Assembly (NCBI RefSeq): GCF_026151165.2
Contig: NZ_CP117849.1
Span: forward strand, 3,968,001-4,032,000
Origin: Cryobacterium sp. SO2
GTDB taxonomy: Bacteria; Actinomycetota; Actinomycetes; Actinomycetales; Microbacteriaceae
DNA: 64,000 bases
Reading direction: 5' to 3'
A program made the position numbers and the translations under genes. This document shows positions 33,849 to 43,230 of this stretch, in pieces (positions within the stretch are counted from its first letter, which is position 1; every line of letters begins with the position of its first letter). The notes under the pieces were generated by a model. That model was not told the DNA's origin. It saw nothing but the letters and a program-made list of their open reading frames with translations, and ran no database searches.

Positions 33849-36014
33849 ATGACCACTCTCCTCGACACCCCCACCACGCCGACCGGCGACCACCATTCGG
33901 CCCCGAAGAAGGCGATCAGCGCCGCCCAGCTCGTGGCCGCACTGCCCGGCGCCGTGAAGAAGCTCGATCCGCGCCTGATGTGGCGCAACCCCGTCATGTT
34001 CATTGTCGAGATCGGCGCGGTGCTCACCACGCTGCTCGCGATCTTCGAACCGTTTCTCGGCGGACCGGCAGACTCGGGCGGAAGCACAGTGCCCGGGTCC
34101 TTCACCATCGGCATCGCGGTATGGCTCTGGCTCACCGTGGTCTTCGCCAATCTGGCCGAGTCCGTGGCCGAGGGGCGCGGAAAGGCCCAGGCCGACAGCC
34201 TGCGCCAGACCCGTACCAGCACCAGCGCCACCCAGGTGCTGGACTACAACGCCGAGACCAACCCGGGCGCAGAAGGCGCCAGGGTGCAGACGATCTCGTC
34301 GGCCGACCTCACCCTCGGGGACACCGTGATCGTCGTGGCCGGGGAACTCGTGCCCGGCGACGGCGACATCGTGTGGGGCATCGCCTCGATCGACGAGTCC
34401 GCGATCACCGGTGAATCCGCGCCCGTGGTGCGGGAGTCCGGCGGCGACCGCAGCGCCGTCACCGGCGGCACCCGGGTGCTCTCCGACCGCATCGTGGTGC
34501 GCATCACGAGCAAACCCGGCGAGACCTTCGTGGACCGCATGATCGCCCTCGTCGAGGGCGCGGCCCGGCAGAAGACACCCAACGAGCTGGCACTGAACAT
34601 CCTGCTGGCCAGCCTGTCGATCGTGTTCCTGGTGGTGGTGCTCACCCTCAACCCGATCGCGAGCTACTCCGCCGCCACCGTGAGCCTGCCCGTGCTGATC
34701 GCCCTGCTGGTCTGCCTCATCCCCACCACCATCGGCGCGCTGCTCTCGGCGATCGGTATCGCCGGCATGGACCGGCTCGTGCAGCGGAACGTCCTGGCCA
34801 TGTCTGGTCGCGCGGTCGAAGCCGCCGGCGACGTCACCATCCTGCTACTCGACAAGACCGGCACCATCACCTACGGCAACCGGCAGGCCCGCGAGTTCGC
34901 GCCGCTGACCGGGATCTCCGAAGACCAGCTGGTGCGTGCCGCCGCGCTCTCGTCGCTGAGCGACCCCACCCCGGAGGGCAAGTCGATCGTCGACCTGGCC
35001 GCCGAGCGGGGCTTCCACCGCCCGGAGAGCCTGGTCGGCGACGTCGTACCGTTCACGGCACAGACCCGCATGAGCGGCATCGACCTGGCCGAGGGCGGGC
35101 AGATCCGCAAGGGCGCCGGCTCCGCCGTGCTGGCCTGGGTGGGCGAAGCCGGTCCGGTGCTGGAGTCCGTACTGGCCGAGCTGACCGAAGAAGTGGAGCG
35201 CATCTCCCGGCTGGGCGGCACCCCGCTGGTCGTTGCCACCGGCGCATCCGCTACCGGCAACCGCCCCGGCGAACGCTCAGTGCTCGGCGTGGTCTACCTC
35301 AAGGACATCGTCAAGGAGGGCATCAAGGAGCGCTTCGCCGAGCTCCGCGCGATGGGCATTCGCACCATCATGGTCACCGGCGACAACGCCCTCACGGCCA
35401 CCACCATCGCGGCCGAGGCCGGCGTCGACGACTTCCTCGCCGAGGCCACCCCGGAGGACAAGCTCGCGCTCATCCGCCGGGAGCAGGAGGGCGGCAACCT
35501 CGTGGCGATGACCGGCGACGGCACCAACGACGCCCCGGCCCTGGCCCAGGCCGATGTGGGCGTGGCGATGAACACCGGCACCTCGGCCGCGAAGGAGGCC
35601 GGCAACATGGTCGACCTCGACTCCGACCCCACCAAGCTGATCGACATCGTGCGGATCGGCAAGCAGCTGCTGATCACCCGCGGTGCTCTCACCACCTTCT
35701 CGATCGCCAACGATATCGCCAAGTACTTCGCCATCATCCCGGCCATGTTCGCCGGGGTGTTCCCGGGCCTCGCGGTGCTGAACATCATGCAGCTGAGCTC
35801 GCCGGCGTCGGCGATCCTGTCGGCGATCATCTTCAACGCCATCATCATCGTGGTGCTGATTCCGCTGGCCCTGCGCGGAGTGAAGTACCGCGCGGCGAGC
35901 GCCGCCAGCGTTCTCGGCCGCAACCTGCTCATCTACGGGCTCGGCGGCGTGATCGCCCCGTTCCTGGGCATCAAGCTGATCGACCTCGTCGTGTCGCTGC
36001 TCCCCGGGTTCTAA
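33849..36014 (+). CDS. kdpB: K+-transporting P-type ATPase subunit B (KdpB)
   Basis: A 721-aa P-type ATPase. It has a TGES-type actuator motif (AITGESAPVVRESGGD), the phosphorylation site DKTGTIT with Asp at residue 335, the KGA-type nucleotide segment RKGAGSA, MVTGDNALTA and TGDGTNDAPALAQAD. It hydrolyses ATP to drive K+ through KdpA. An N-terminal extension of about 30 residues before the first conserved region makes it longer than the E. coli protein (682 aa). Confidence 0.96.
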   Translation: MTTLLDTPTTPTGDHHSAPKKAISAAQLVAALPGAVKKLDPRLMWRNPVMFIVEIGAVLTTLLAIFEPFLGGPADSGGSTVPGSFTIGIAVWLWLTVVFANLAESVAEGRGKAQADSLRQTRTSTSATQVLDYNAETNPGAEGARVQTISSADLTLGDTVIVVAGELVPGDGDIVWGIASIDESAITGESAPVVRESGGDRSAVTGGTRVLSDRIVVRITSKPGETFVDRMIALVEGAARQKTPNELALNILLASLSIVFLVVVLTLNPIASYSAATVSLPVLIALLVCLIPTTIGALLSAIGIAGMDRLVQRNVLAMSGRAVEAAGDVTILLLDKTGTITYGNRQAREFAPLTGISEDQLVRAAALSSLSDPTPEGKSIVDLAAERGFHRPESLVGDVVPFTAQTRMSGIDLAEGGQIRKGAGSAVLAWVGEAGPVLESVLAELTEEVERISRLGGTPLVVATGASATGNRPGERSVLGVVYLKDIVKEGIKERFAELRAMGIRTIMVTGDNALTATTIAAEAGVDDFLAEATPEDKLALIRREQEGGNLVAMTGDGTNDAPALAQADVGVAMNTGTSAAKEAGNMVDLDSDPTKLIDIVRIGKQLLITRGALTTFSIANDIAKYFAIIPAMFAGVFPGLAVLNIMQLSSPASAILSAIIFNAIIIVVLIPLALRGVKYRAASAASVLGRNLLIYGLGGVIAPFLGIKLIDLVVSLLPGF

Positions 36015-36066
36015 CCATCATGTCCATCTCTGCCACACTCGACCAACCGAAACGGAACTCCCTCTC

Positions 36067-36696
36067 ATGAGCGCATCCCGCCCCCGCACCGGCCCCCTCA
36101 CCCGGCCATACTGGGTGGCCCTGAGGGCCATGCTCATCTTCACCGTGGTGCTCGGCATCGCCTACCCGCTGACCATCACCCTGGTCGGCCAGGTGGCGAT
36201 GCCCGCCCAGGCCAACGGCTCACTGATCACCGACAGCAGCGGCACCGTGGTCGGGTCCAGCCTCATCGGGCAGTCCTTCACGGATACCGACGGTGCTGCC
36301 CTGCCCGAATGGTTCCAGTCCCGCCCCTCCGCGGCCGGCGACGGCTACGATGCGAGCGCCTCCAGCGGCAGCAACTGGGGCCCGGAGAACGCCGACCTGA
36401 TCCAGGCCATCGGCGACCGTCAGGCCGCGATCAGCGAGCTCGACGGTGTGCCGGTGGACGAGATTCCCGCCGATGCCGTCACCGCGTCGGCCTCCGGGCT
36501 CGACCCGCACATCAGCCCGGCCTACGCCCTGCTGCAGGTGAAGCGCGTCGCTGCCGCCCGCGACCTGCCCGAGGCCGACGTGCGCGCGCTGGTGGACGCG
36601 GCCGAACAGAGCCCCGATCTGGGGTATCTCGGCGAACCCACGGTGAATGTGCTCAACTTGAACATCGCACTCGCACAGCTCGAGGCGAACAGGTGA
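36067..36696 (+). CDS. kdpC: K+-transporting ATPase subunit C (KdpC)
   Basis: A 209-aa protein with one N-terminal membrane helix (about 20-42) and the KdpC motifs GSSLIGQSF, FQSRPSA, SGSNWGPEN and DPHISPAYALLQVKRVA. It assists nucleotide binding by KdpB. It follows kdpB after 52 bp and precedes kdpD by 11 bp. The C-terminus LNVLNLNIAL is typical. Confidence 0.94.
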   Translation: MSASRPRTGPLTRPYWVALRAMLIFTVVLGIAYPLTITLVGQVAMPAQANGSLITDSSGTVVGSSLIGQSFTDTDGAALPEWFQSRPSAAGDGYDASASSGSNWGPENADLIQAIGDRQAAISELDGVPVDEIPADAVTASASGLDPHISPAYALLQVKRVAAARDLPEADVRALVDAAEQSPDLGYLGEPTVNVLNLNIALAQLEANR

Positions 36697-36707
36697 AGGG
36701 CTAACCC

Positions 36708-39332
36708 ATGAAACGCGGTCATCTTCGCGTGCTGCTCGGCGCCGCACCCGGCGTGGGCAAGACCTACAGCATGCTCGAAGAAGGCCGCCGGCTGCGCGGC
36801 GAGGGCCGGGACGTGATCGTCGCGATCGTGGAAACCCATGGTCGCGCGGCCACTGCCCGCATGGTCGAGGGCCTCGAAGTTGTGCCGCGGGCAGTGGTGC
36901 AGCACCGTGGCATCGAGCTGTCCGAGCTGGACCTGACGGGAGTGCTCGCCCGACACCCCGATGTGGCCCTCGTCGACGAACTCGCACACACCAATGCCCC
37001 CGGCTCGGCGCACACCAAGCGTTTTCAGGACGTCGAGACACTGCTGGCCGCGGGCATCGACGTGATCTCGACAGTCAACATCCAGCACATCGAATCACTC
37101 AACGACGTGGTGCAGCAGATCACCGGTGTGCCCCAGCGCGAGACCCTGCCGGATGCCGTGCTGCGCGGGGCCGACCAAGTGGAGGTCATCGACCTGGCCC
37201 CCCAGGCTCTGCGCGACCGGCTCGCCGAGGGCAATGTGTACCCCGCGGCGCGCATCGACGCGGCGCTGTCGAACTACTTTCGGCTGGGCAACCTCACGGC
37301 GCTGCGTGAGCTCGCCCTGCTCTGGCTGGCCGACGAGGTCGATACCGCGTTGCAGAGTTACCGTGCCGAGCACGGCATCCAGAACAAATGGGAGGCCCGC
37401 GAACGCGTTGTCGTGGCGCTCACCGGCGGTCCGGAAGGGGAGACCCTGATTCGGCGCGGCGCCCGCATCGCAGCTCGCTCGGCCGGCGGTGAGCTTTTCG
37501 CCGCCCACGTGATCAGCCAGGACGGCCTGGCCACCTCGCACCCTGGCGCCCTTGCCGCGCAACGCGCACTGGTGGAGGAACTCGGCGGAAGCTACCACCA
37601 GGTGGTCGGCGACGACATCCCCCGGTCACTGGTGGAATTCGCCCGCGCCTCCAATGCGACCCAGCTGGTGATCGGCGTCAGCAGGCGCAACCGGCTCACC
37701 GCCGCCTTGTCGGGCCCGGGTATCGGCAGCACTATCACCCGCGAGTCCGGCGACATCGACGTGCACATCGTCACCCACTCCGCGGCCGGCGGCGCCTTCG
37801 CGCTTCCCCGGCTGGGCGGGTCCCTCACGCTGGGTCGCCGGCTCGCCGGTTTCGCCCTGGCCCTCGCCGGCGGTCCCCTGCTCACCTGGCTGCTCGTCAC
37901 CTTTCGCAGCGAGGAGTCGATCACCAGCGATGTGCTCAGCTACCAGCTGCTTGTGGTCATCGTCGCTCTCGTCGGCGGGGCCTGGCCGGCGGTCTTCGCC
38001 GCCGTGTTGTCCGGGCTCACGCTCGACTACTTCCTGGTGCAGCCGCTCTACACGATCACCGTGGCCGAGCCATTGCACCTGTTCGCCCTCTCCCTCTACC
38101 TCGTCAACGCGATTCTGGTGAGCTATGTCGTGGACCAGGCTGCCCGGCGCACCCGGTCGGCCCGGCGGGCAGCGGCCGAATCCGAGTTGCTCGCCACCGT
38201 GGCCGGCAGTGTGTTGCGCGGCGAAGACGCCCTGCAGGCCCTGGTGACGCGCACGCGTGAAGCTTTCGGGCTGAGCCGGGTGCGGCTGCTCTCCGGCGGC
38301 GAGGTGCTGGTCGAGGCCGGTGCGGCGGATGTGAGTGCGGCTGAGGTGGCTGGTGCGGCTGTGAAGGATGCGGCTGTGAAGGATGCGACGGCGCAGCCCA
38401 CAACCGTGCCCGTCGGTACGCGAGCCACCCTGGAGCTGACCGGACCGGACCTCGCGGCATCCGAACGGCGGTTGCTCACCGTGATCGCCAGCCAGATCGA
38501 CGCGGCGCTCGAACACAGCGCCCTCGCGCAGACCGCCAGTGCGATCGGCCCGCTCGCCGAAGCCGACCGGATGCGCAGCGCCCTGCTCGCGGCCGTCGGC
38601 CACGACCTGCGCCGCCCGCTCGCCGCCGCGACCACGGCCATCAGCGGCCTGCGCGCCACCGATATCGCCCTCACCGACTCCGACCGCACCGAACTGCTGG
38701 CCACGGCCGGGGAGAGCCTGGACACCCTGGCGTCACTGGTGACGAACCTGCTCGACGTGAGCCGGCTGCAGGCCGGCGCGCTGGCCGTGGCGCTGGGCCC
38801 GGTGGATCTGGCCGACGTGGTGCTGCCCGGGCTCGACGAGCTGGGTCTGGGGCCGGACACCGTGGAACTCGACCTGCCCGCCGAGCTCACCCCGGTGCTC
38901 GCCGACCCGGGCCTGCTGCAGCGGGCGGTGGTGAACCTGCTGGCCAACGCCATCCGCTTCTCGCCGGCCGGAACACCGGCCAGGGTCGCCGCCAGCCGGT
39001 TCGCCGACACCGTGCAGCTGCGCATCGTGGACCGGGGCCCCGGCATCCCGGCCGACCGGCGAGACGACGTGTTCGTGCCGTTCCAACGGCTGGGCGACAC
39101 CGACAACAGCACGGGACTCGGCCTGGGCCTGGCGCTGTCGAAGGGCTTCGTCGAGGGGATGGGCGGCACCCTCGAGGCCGACGACACCCCCGGCGGCGGC
39201 CTCACCATGGTGATCTCGCTGCCGGCGGTCGGGCCCGCGGCCTCCGGCGAGCGCGGCGAGCCTGCCGAGCCTGCCGAGCCTGCCGACCAGACGCACCCCG
39301 CACCCCGGAGCAGCGACGGAGCCCCCGCATGA
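36708..39332 (+). CDS. kdpD: Sensor histidine kinase KdpD
   Basis: An 874-aa protein. The N-terminal KdpD domain has Walker A GAAPGVGKTYSML (about 10-22), followed by a universal-stress-like domain (about 235-360), four membrane helices (about 375-475), a GAF-like region, then HisKA with His632 in AAVGHDLRRPLAA and an HATPase domain (NLLANAIRFSP, GPGIPADRRDDVF, GLGLGLALSKGFV). It senses low K+ and phosphorylates KdpE. The usual Thr four residues after His is Arg. A 15-bp repeat codes AAVKDAAVKDA in the GAF-like linker. Confidence 0.94.
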   Translation: MKRGHLRVLLGAAPGVGKTYSMLEEGRRLRGEGRDVIVAIVETHGRAATARMVEGLEVVPRAVVQHRGIELSELDLTGVLARHPDVALVDELAHTNAPGSAHTKRFQDVETLLAAGIDVISTVNIQHIESLNDVVQQITGVPQRETLPDAVLRGADQVEVIDLAPQALRDRLAEGNVYPAARIDAALSNYFRLGNLTALRELALLWLADEVDTALQSYRAEHGIQNKWEARERVVVALTGGPEGETLIRRGARIAARSAGGELFAAHVISQDGLATSHPGALAAQRALVEELGGSYHQVVGDDIPRSLVEFARASNATQLVIGVSRRNRLTAALSGPGIGSTITRESGDIDVHIVTHSAAGGAFALPRLGGSLTLGRRLAGFALALAGGPLLTWLLVTFRSEESITSDVLSYQLLVVIVALVGGAWPAVFAAVLSGLTLDYFLVQPLYTITVAEPLHLFALSLYLVNAILVSYVVDQAARRTRSARRAAAESELLATVAGSVLRGEDALQALVTRTREAFGLSRVRLLSGGEVLVEAGAADVSAAEVAGAAVKDAAVKDATAQPTTVPVGTRATLELTGPDLAASERRLLTVIASQIDAALEHSALAQTASAIGPLAEADRMRSALLAAVGHDLRRPLAAATTAISGLRATDIALTDSDRTELLATAGESLDTLASLVTNLLDVSRLQAGALAVALGPVDLADVVLPGLDELGLGPDTVELDLPAELTPVLADPGLLQRAVVNLLANAIRFSPAGTPARVAASRFADTVQLRIVDRGPGIPADRRDDVFVPFQRLGDTDNSTGLGLGLALSKGFVEGMGGTLEADDTPGGGLTMVISLPAVGPAASGERGEPAEPAEPADQTHPAPRSSDGAPA

Positions 39333-40030
39333 GAATCCTGATCGCCGACGACGACCCGCAGATCCTGCGGGCGCTGCGGATCACCCTCGGCGCCCGCGGC
39401 TACGAGATCATCACCGCGCACGACGGCACCAGCGCTCTGGCGGCGATCGTGGACTACCACCCCGACCTGGTGATGCTCGACCTCGGCATGCCCACCCTCG
39501 ACGGCCTCGAAGTGATCGACTCTGTGCGCAGCTGGAACAGCGTGCCGATCCTGGTGGTGAGCGGCCGGAGCGGTGCCTCCGACAAGGTGGAGGCCCTCGA
39601 CCGGGGCGCCGACGACTATGTGACCAAGCCGTTCTCGATCGACGAGCTGCTGGCGCGCATCCGGGCCCTCACCCGCCGGATGCCCACGAGCGGCGACGAA
39701 CCCGTGGTCACCTTCGGCGACATCACCGTGGACCTGCCGGCCAAGACCATCGTGCGGGCCACAGCCGGCGGCCCGGCGCCCGTGCGGCTCACCCCCACCG
39801 AGTGGCAGATCCTGGAGCTGCTGCTGCGCACCCCCGGCAAGCTGGTGAGCCGGCAGGCCCTCTACGCCGAGGTGTGGGGGCAGCACAAGATGACCGACAC
39901 GGGTTACCTGCGGCTCTACCTGGCCCAGCTGCGCAAGAAGCTCGAGCCCGACCCGGCGCATCCGCGCTATCTGCTCACCGAGGCCGGCATGGGCTATCGC
40001 TTCGCGCCCGACCCGCCCCCGCCCGCCTGA
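39329..40030 (+). CDS. kdpE: Response regulator KdpE
   Basis: A 233-aa OmpR-type regulator starting at an ATGA overlap with kdpD. The receiver domain has Asp7/Asp8/Asp9, phosphoacceptor Asp51 (VMLDLGMP) and Lys in YVTKPFSIDEL. The C-terminal winged helix includes RLTPTEWQILELLLRTPG and LRLYLAQLRKKLEPDP. It activates the kdp promoter at K+ limitation or high osmolarity. A family D palindrome follows 18 bp after the stop. Confidence 0.95.
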   Translation: MRILIADDDPQILRALRITLGARGYEIITAHDGTSALAAIVDYHPDLVMLDLGMPTLDGLEVIDSVRSWNSVPILVVSGRSGASDKVEALDRGADDYVTKPFSIDELLARIRALTRRMPTSGDEPVVTFGDITVDLPAKTIVRATAGGPAPVRLTPTEWQILELLLRTPGKLVSRQALYAEVWGQHKMTDTGYLRLYLAQLRKKLEPDPAHPRYLLTEAGMGYRFAPDPPPPA

Positions 40031-40048
40031 TCCGAGCGGATGCGTGTT

Positions 40049-40110
40049 GCGCGGGTCAGGCGCCGGTTCGCGGGTGGCACGCCACCCGCGCAGCGGCGCC
40101 GCACCCGCGC
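40049..40110. repeat. Nested palindrome family D, copy 1
   Basis: A 62-bp gap-free palindrome: GCGCGGGT, 2 mismatches, GGCGCCG, 4 mismatches, GCGGGTGGC, 2-base centre, then complementary arms. It lies between convergent kdpE and the MFS gene, so it may terminate both. Two further copies are at 48192-48253 and 49921-49982. Confidence 0.82.
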
Positions 40111-40120
40111 TCGACCGCTG

Positions 40121-41620
40121 CTAGGCCTGGACGGGCAGCTCGGCCGGGACTGGTTCCTCGGCGCGGGCGCGGGTGGGGAAGCGCGGGGTGAGCAGCAGGA
40201 ACACCAGGATGAGCCCGCCCTGCACGAGCAGGGCGTTGCGGAAGCCCTGGCCGGGGTCGCCCACATTGAGTCCGGCGAAGAACACCGAACCGAGCACGGC
40301 GACGCCGACCGCGGAGAAGATCGACTGCACGGCCGTGAGCACGCCGGAGGCCGACCCCACCTCGTCGTCGTCGACCGCGCCGAGGATGATGTTGAACAGG
40401 GCGGCGACCACCAGCCCGCCGCCGATGCCGGTGAGCACCAGCCCGGGGGTGAGCTGCCAGATGCTGAACCGGCTGATGTCGCCGAGCGCGATGAAGAGCC
40501 AGGCCGCACCGGCAAGCTGGAACAGCGCGCCGATCTGCAGAACCGCACGGCCGAGCTTGTCGGCCAGGAACGCGCCGCTCACGGCACCGCCGATGAGGCT
40601 GCCGATGGCCAGCGGCAGACCGCTCACGCCGGCCTCTCCCGCGCTGAAGCCCTCTCCGAGCTGCAGGAACAGGGTGAAGACCAACTGTGCGCCCACGGTT
40701 CCGCAGAAGAACAGGCCGATGCCGCCCAGGCCCACCAGATAGGCCGGTTTGCGGAAGATGCCGGGGGTGACCAGCGGGGTGCGGCCGGCGTCGAGCCGGG
40801 CCTTCTGCCGCCGGGTGAAGAGGTAGAACCCGACCAGCGACGCGGCGATGCTCAGCCAGGTCCAGGCGGGCCAGCCGGCGCTCTCGCCCTGCACCAGCGG
40901 CAGCACGAGCAATCCGCTGGCGAGCACCATGATGGTGGCGCCGACGAGGTCGATGCTGATCGTGCGGTCGCCGGCCGTGCGCGGCAGCACGATCCAGGCC
41001 ACGACGATCGCGGCCAGGCCGATGGGCAGGTTGATCAGGAACACGGCCCGCCAGCCGGAGCCGAACAGGTCGGCTTGGATCAGCGCACCGCCGATGATCG
41101 GTCCGGCGATGCCGGCCAGGCCGAAGACCGGACCGAAGATGGCGAAGGCCTTGCCGATCTCGCGGGGCGGGAACGCGGCTCGGAGCAGGCCGAGCCCCTG
41201 CGGCAGCAGGATCGCCGCCGAGAACCCCTGGATCAACCTGAAGGCGATGAGGGTGCCGATGGTGGGGGCCACGGCGCAGAGCAGCGAGGTGAGGGTGAAG
41301 GAGATCAGCCCGATCAGGAACATGGTGCGGCGGCCGAACCGGTCGCCGAGCCGGCCGCCGAGGATCAGCCCGGCGCCCAGGGTGAGGGCGTAACCGCCGA
41401 TCACCCACTGCAGCCCCGTTGCGCTGGCGCCGAGGCTCGCCTCGAGGGAAGGGCCGGCCACGTTGACGACGGTGGCGTCGATGAGGTCGATGATCTCTGC
41501 GGTGAGCATCACGGCCAGGATCAGCCATTTGTAGCGGTAGGGGTCGGCGGAGCCGGACGTTGACGCGGAGCCGGACGTTGACGCGGAGCCGGACGTTGAC
41601 GCGGAGGAGGCGGAGGGCAT
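40121..41620 (-). CDS. MFS drug efflux transporter, DHA2/EmrB-QacA type
   Basis: A 499-aa protein with about fourteen membrane segments and the DHA2 signatures DLIDATVVNVAGPSLEASLG, GGRLGDRFGRRTMF and LPQGLGLLRAAFPPRE. It exports hydrophobic toxins with protons. The cytoplasmic N-terminus carries a STSGSA repeat encoded by three exact 18-bp units (41549-41602). It is divergent from a MarR regulator that probably represses it. Confidence 0.88.
   Translation of the reverse strand: MPSASSASTSGSASTSGSASTSGSADPYRYKWLILAVMLTAEIIDLIDATVVNVAGPSLEASLGASATGLQWVIGGYALTLGAGLILGGRLGDRFGRRTMFLIGLISFTLTSLLCAVAPTIGTLIAFRLIQGFSAAILLPQGLGLLRAAFPPREIGKAFAIFGPVFGLAGIAGPIIGGALIQADLFGSGWRAVFLINLPIGLAAIVVAWIVLPRTAGDRTISIDLVGATIMVLASGLLVLPLVQGESAGWPAWTWLSIAASLVGFYLFTRRQKARLDAGRTPLVTPGIFRKPAYLVGLGGIGLFFCGTVGAQLVFTLFLQLGEGFSAGEAGVSGLPLAIGSLIGGAVSGAFLADKLGRAVLQIGALFQLAGAAWLFIALGDISRFSIWQLTPGLVLTGIGGGLVVAALFNIILGAVDDDEVGSASGVLTAVQSIFSAVGVAVLGSVFFAGLNVGDPGQGFRNALLVQGGLILVFLLLTPRFPTRARAEEPVPAELPVQA
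41549..41602. repeat. Three exact 18-bp tandem units inside the MFS N-terminus
   Basis: The unit GGAGCCGGACGTTGACGC occurs at 41549-41566, 41567-41584 and 41585-41602. It codes a repeated Ser/Thr/Gly/Ala hexapeptide on the minus strand. In-frame copy-number change would only alter the flexible tail length. Confidence 0.75.
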
Positions 41621-41742
41621 GGGAGGGCTCCTGTACAGGGTGGAGGATGGCGCCGACGGCGGTAGCACCGGGAGGAGGCGAGGTGGAGTCGGGACGGAAA
41701 CAGGACGGAGACGTCGGTCACCGGGAGGTAATCAATGAGATT

Positions 41743-41761
41743 GGCAATATTGAGTATTACC
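41743..41761. promoter_or_regulatory. Inverted repeat, candidate MarR operator
   Basis: GGCAATA (41743-41749) and TATTACC (41755-41761) flank TTGAG, with one arm mismatch. It abuts the probable MarR ATG at 41762 and is AT-rich against its surroundings. The position suits autoregulation and control of the divergent MFS gene. Confidence 0.5.
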
Positions 41762-42274
41762 ATGGAGATCATGGATGTCAAACCTGAACTGTTCGGGACC
41801 GAGTACAACGCCAGCCGCGCTATCGCACGACGCGGCGGCGGGCCGATGGCGGAGCGGGACGTGCGCGCCCGGATCCAACGACTGGGCCTGAAGGAACAGG
41901 CATTCCGCCGGCACCTCGCCGATCAGATCGCCGTTGACGAGATGGGCCTGGAGGTGATGGACAACCTCATGTCCCGGGGCTCGTCCAGCCCCACCGAGCT
42001 CGCTCACGAGATCAACATCTCCACGGCGGCGATGAGCCTGGTCTTGCAGCGCCTGGAGTCGGCCGGGCACATCACGCGCCAGCGGCATCCGTCTGACGGC
42101 CGCCGCCTGGTCGTGGCCGCCACGGATGACTCGGTGCGCCTGGCGTACGGCCACGTGCTGCCCCTGGTGAACGGGCTCGAAGCCGTGGTTGCCTCGATGA
42201 GCGAGGCCGAGCGGGCGGCGGCCAGTGATTTTCTCGACAAGGTCATCGCCGCGTACGACGGCGCCATGAACTGA
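41762..42274 (+). CDS. MarR family transcriptional regulator
   Basis: A 170-aa winged-helix protein: SSPTELAHEINISTAAMSLVLQRLE is the recognition helix region and RHPSDGRRLVVAAT the wing. The start could be 41735, 41762 or 41771; 41762 is chosen because the operator-like repeat ends just before it and the longer version would run through that repeat. It is divergent from the DHA2 efflux gene, the standard arrangement for MarR control of a drug pump. Confidence 0.82.
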   Translation: MEIMDVKPELFGTEYNASRAIARRGGGPMAERDVRARIQRLGLKEQAFRRHLADQIAVDEMGLEVMDNLMSRGSSSPTELAHEINISTAAMSLVLQRLESAGHITRQRHPSDGRRLVVAATDDSVRLAYGHVLPLVNGLEAVVASMSEAERAAASDFLDKVIAAYDGAMN

Positions 42275-42299
42275 CGGGTGCGCCGCGCGCCTGCGCGGG

Positions 42300-43067
42300 T
42301 TAGCTCACCGCATCCGCCAGCGGTAGGTCGGCCGCCGGGCGATGCCCCAGCAGTGCGCTGACGTCGCCCGCGAGGTTCTGCGGCGGCCGGCCCCGCACGA
42401 ACAAGATCGCCGGATCGGTGGAGGGCGAGCGAGCGGGCACACCGCCGACGACGGCGAGGGCGCAGGCCGCGCTGGAGGTGACACTGAGGTAGGTGCCCAC
42501 GCGCAGTCCCAGAACCGGCACGTTGTTCTCCTCGAGAAACTCGGTCAACCGGTTCTCCCTGGACTCGTCGGGGTTCACGCCGGCCGGGTCCGCGTCGAGA
42601 TAGTGCGGATTGATCTGGAAGGGCACCAGACCGAGCGCCTCGAACGACTCCGGCTGCACGATGGGCATGTCGTTGGTGGTGCGGATGCTGGGCGCGGTGA
42701 TGTTGGCCCCGGCGTTGGCACCCAGATAGGGCAGGCCCTGCTGCACCCGGGCGCGGATGGCCGGCATGACGCCGAGACGCTGCAGGGCTGCGAGCAGGCG
42801 GAAGGTGTTGCCGCAGCCGACGAACAGCGCCTGCGCGGACGCAATGGCGGCAACAGGGTCCGCCGCCTCATGCAGGCCCCGCACCGCGATGCCGTGCGGC
42901 TCGAACGTGGCACGCACCAACGCCGTGTAGGCGTCGAGGTCCCCGCCCGCGTAGGGAACGAAGGTGATCTCGGTCACTCCGTGCAGGAAGGCGAGCACTT
43001 CGGGGAGGGCATGTTCGAGATACCCGTGCCCGTGGTTGGTGGAGTTGGACAGGAGGAGCAGGTGCAT
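42300..43067 (-). CDS. pepE: Peptidase E (S51) homologue with Ser-to-Asn change at the nucleophile
   Basis: A 255-aa protein closely following alpha-aspartyl dipeptidase PepE: LLLSNSTNHGHGYLEHA, FVPYAGGDLDAYT, FVGCGNTFRLLAAL, IRTTNDMPIVQP and FQINPHYLDADP. PepE normally has Ser in a GWSAGAN motif as nucleophile; here residues 116-122 read GANAGAN, so Asn118 (codon AAC, 42714-42716) replaces the serine. The His loop (INPH) is intact. Either the enzyme is inactive, has another role, or the base is an error. The symbol is by homology. Confidence 0.82.
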   Translation of the reverse strand: MHLLLLSNSTNHGHGYLEHALPEVLAFLHGVTEITFVPYAGGDLDAYTALVRATFEPHGIAVRGLHEAADPVAAIASAQALFVGCGNTFRLLAALQRLGVMPAIRARVQQGLPYLGANAGANITAPSIRTTNDMPIVQPESFEALGLVPFQINPHYLDADPAGVNPDESRENRLTEFLEENNVPVLGLRVGTYLSVTSSAACALAVVGGVPARSPSTDPAILFVRGRPPQNLAGDVSALLGHRPAADLPLADAVS

Positions 43068-43230
43068 GGGGTCCCTTCATTGGGATGGTTCGCTGGCACA
43101 CTCGACGTCAAGATTGTGATCCTACCGCTGACCCGGCCCGAGCCACACGGGCAGTTTTTGTGCTCCGGGCAGATCGCGGGAAGCCCCGGCTTCCTAGGAT
43201 GGGAGCATGTCCATCGACTCTGGAGGAACC

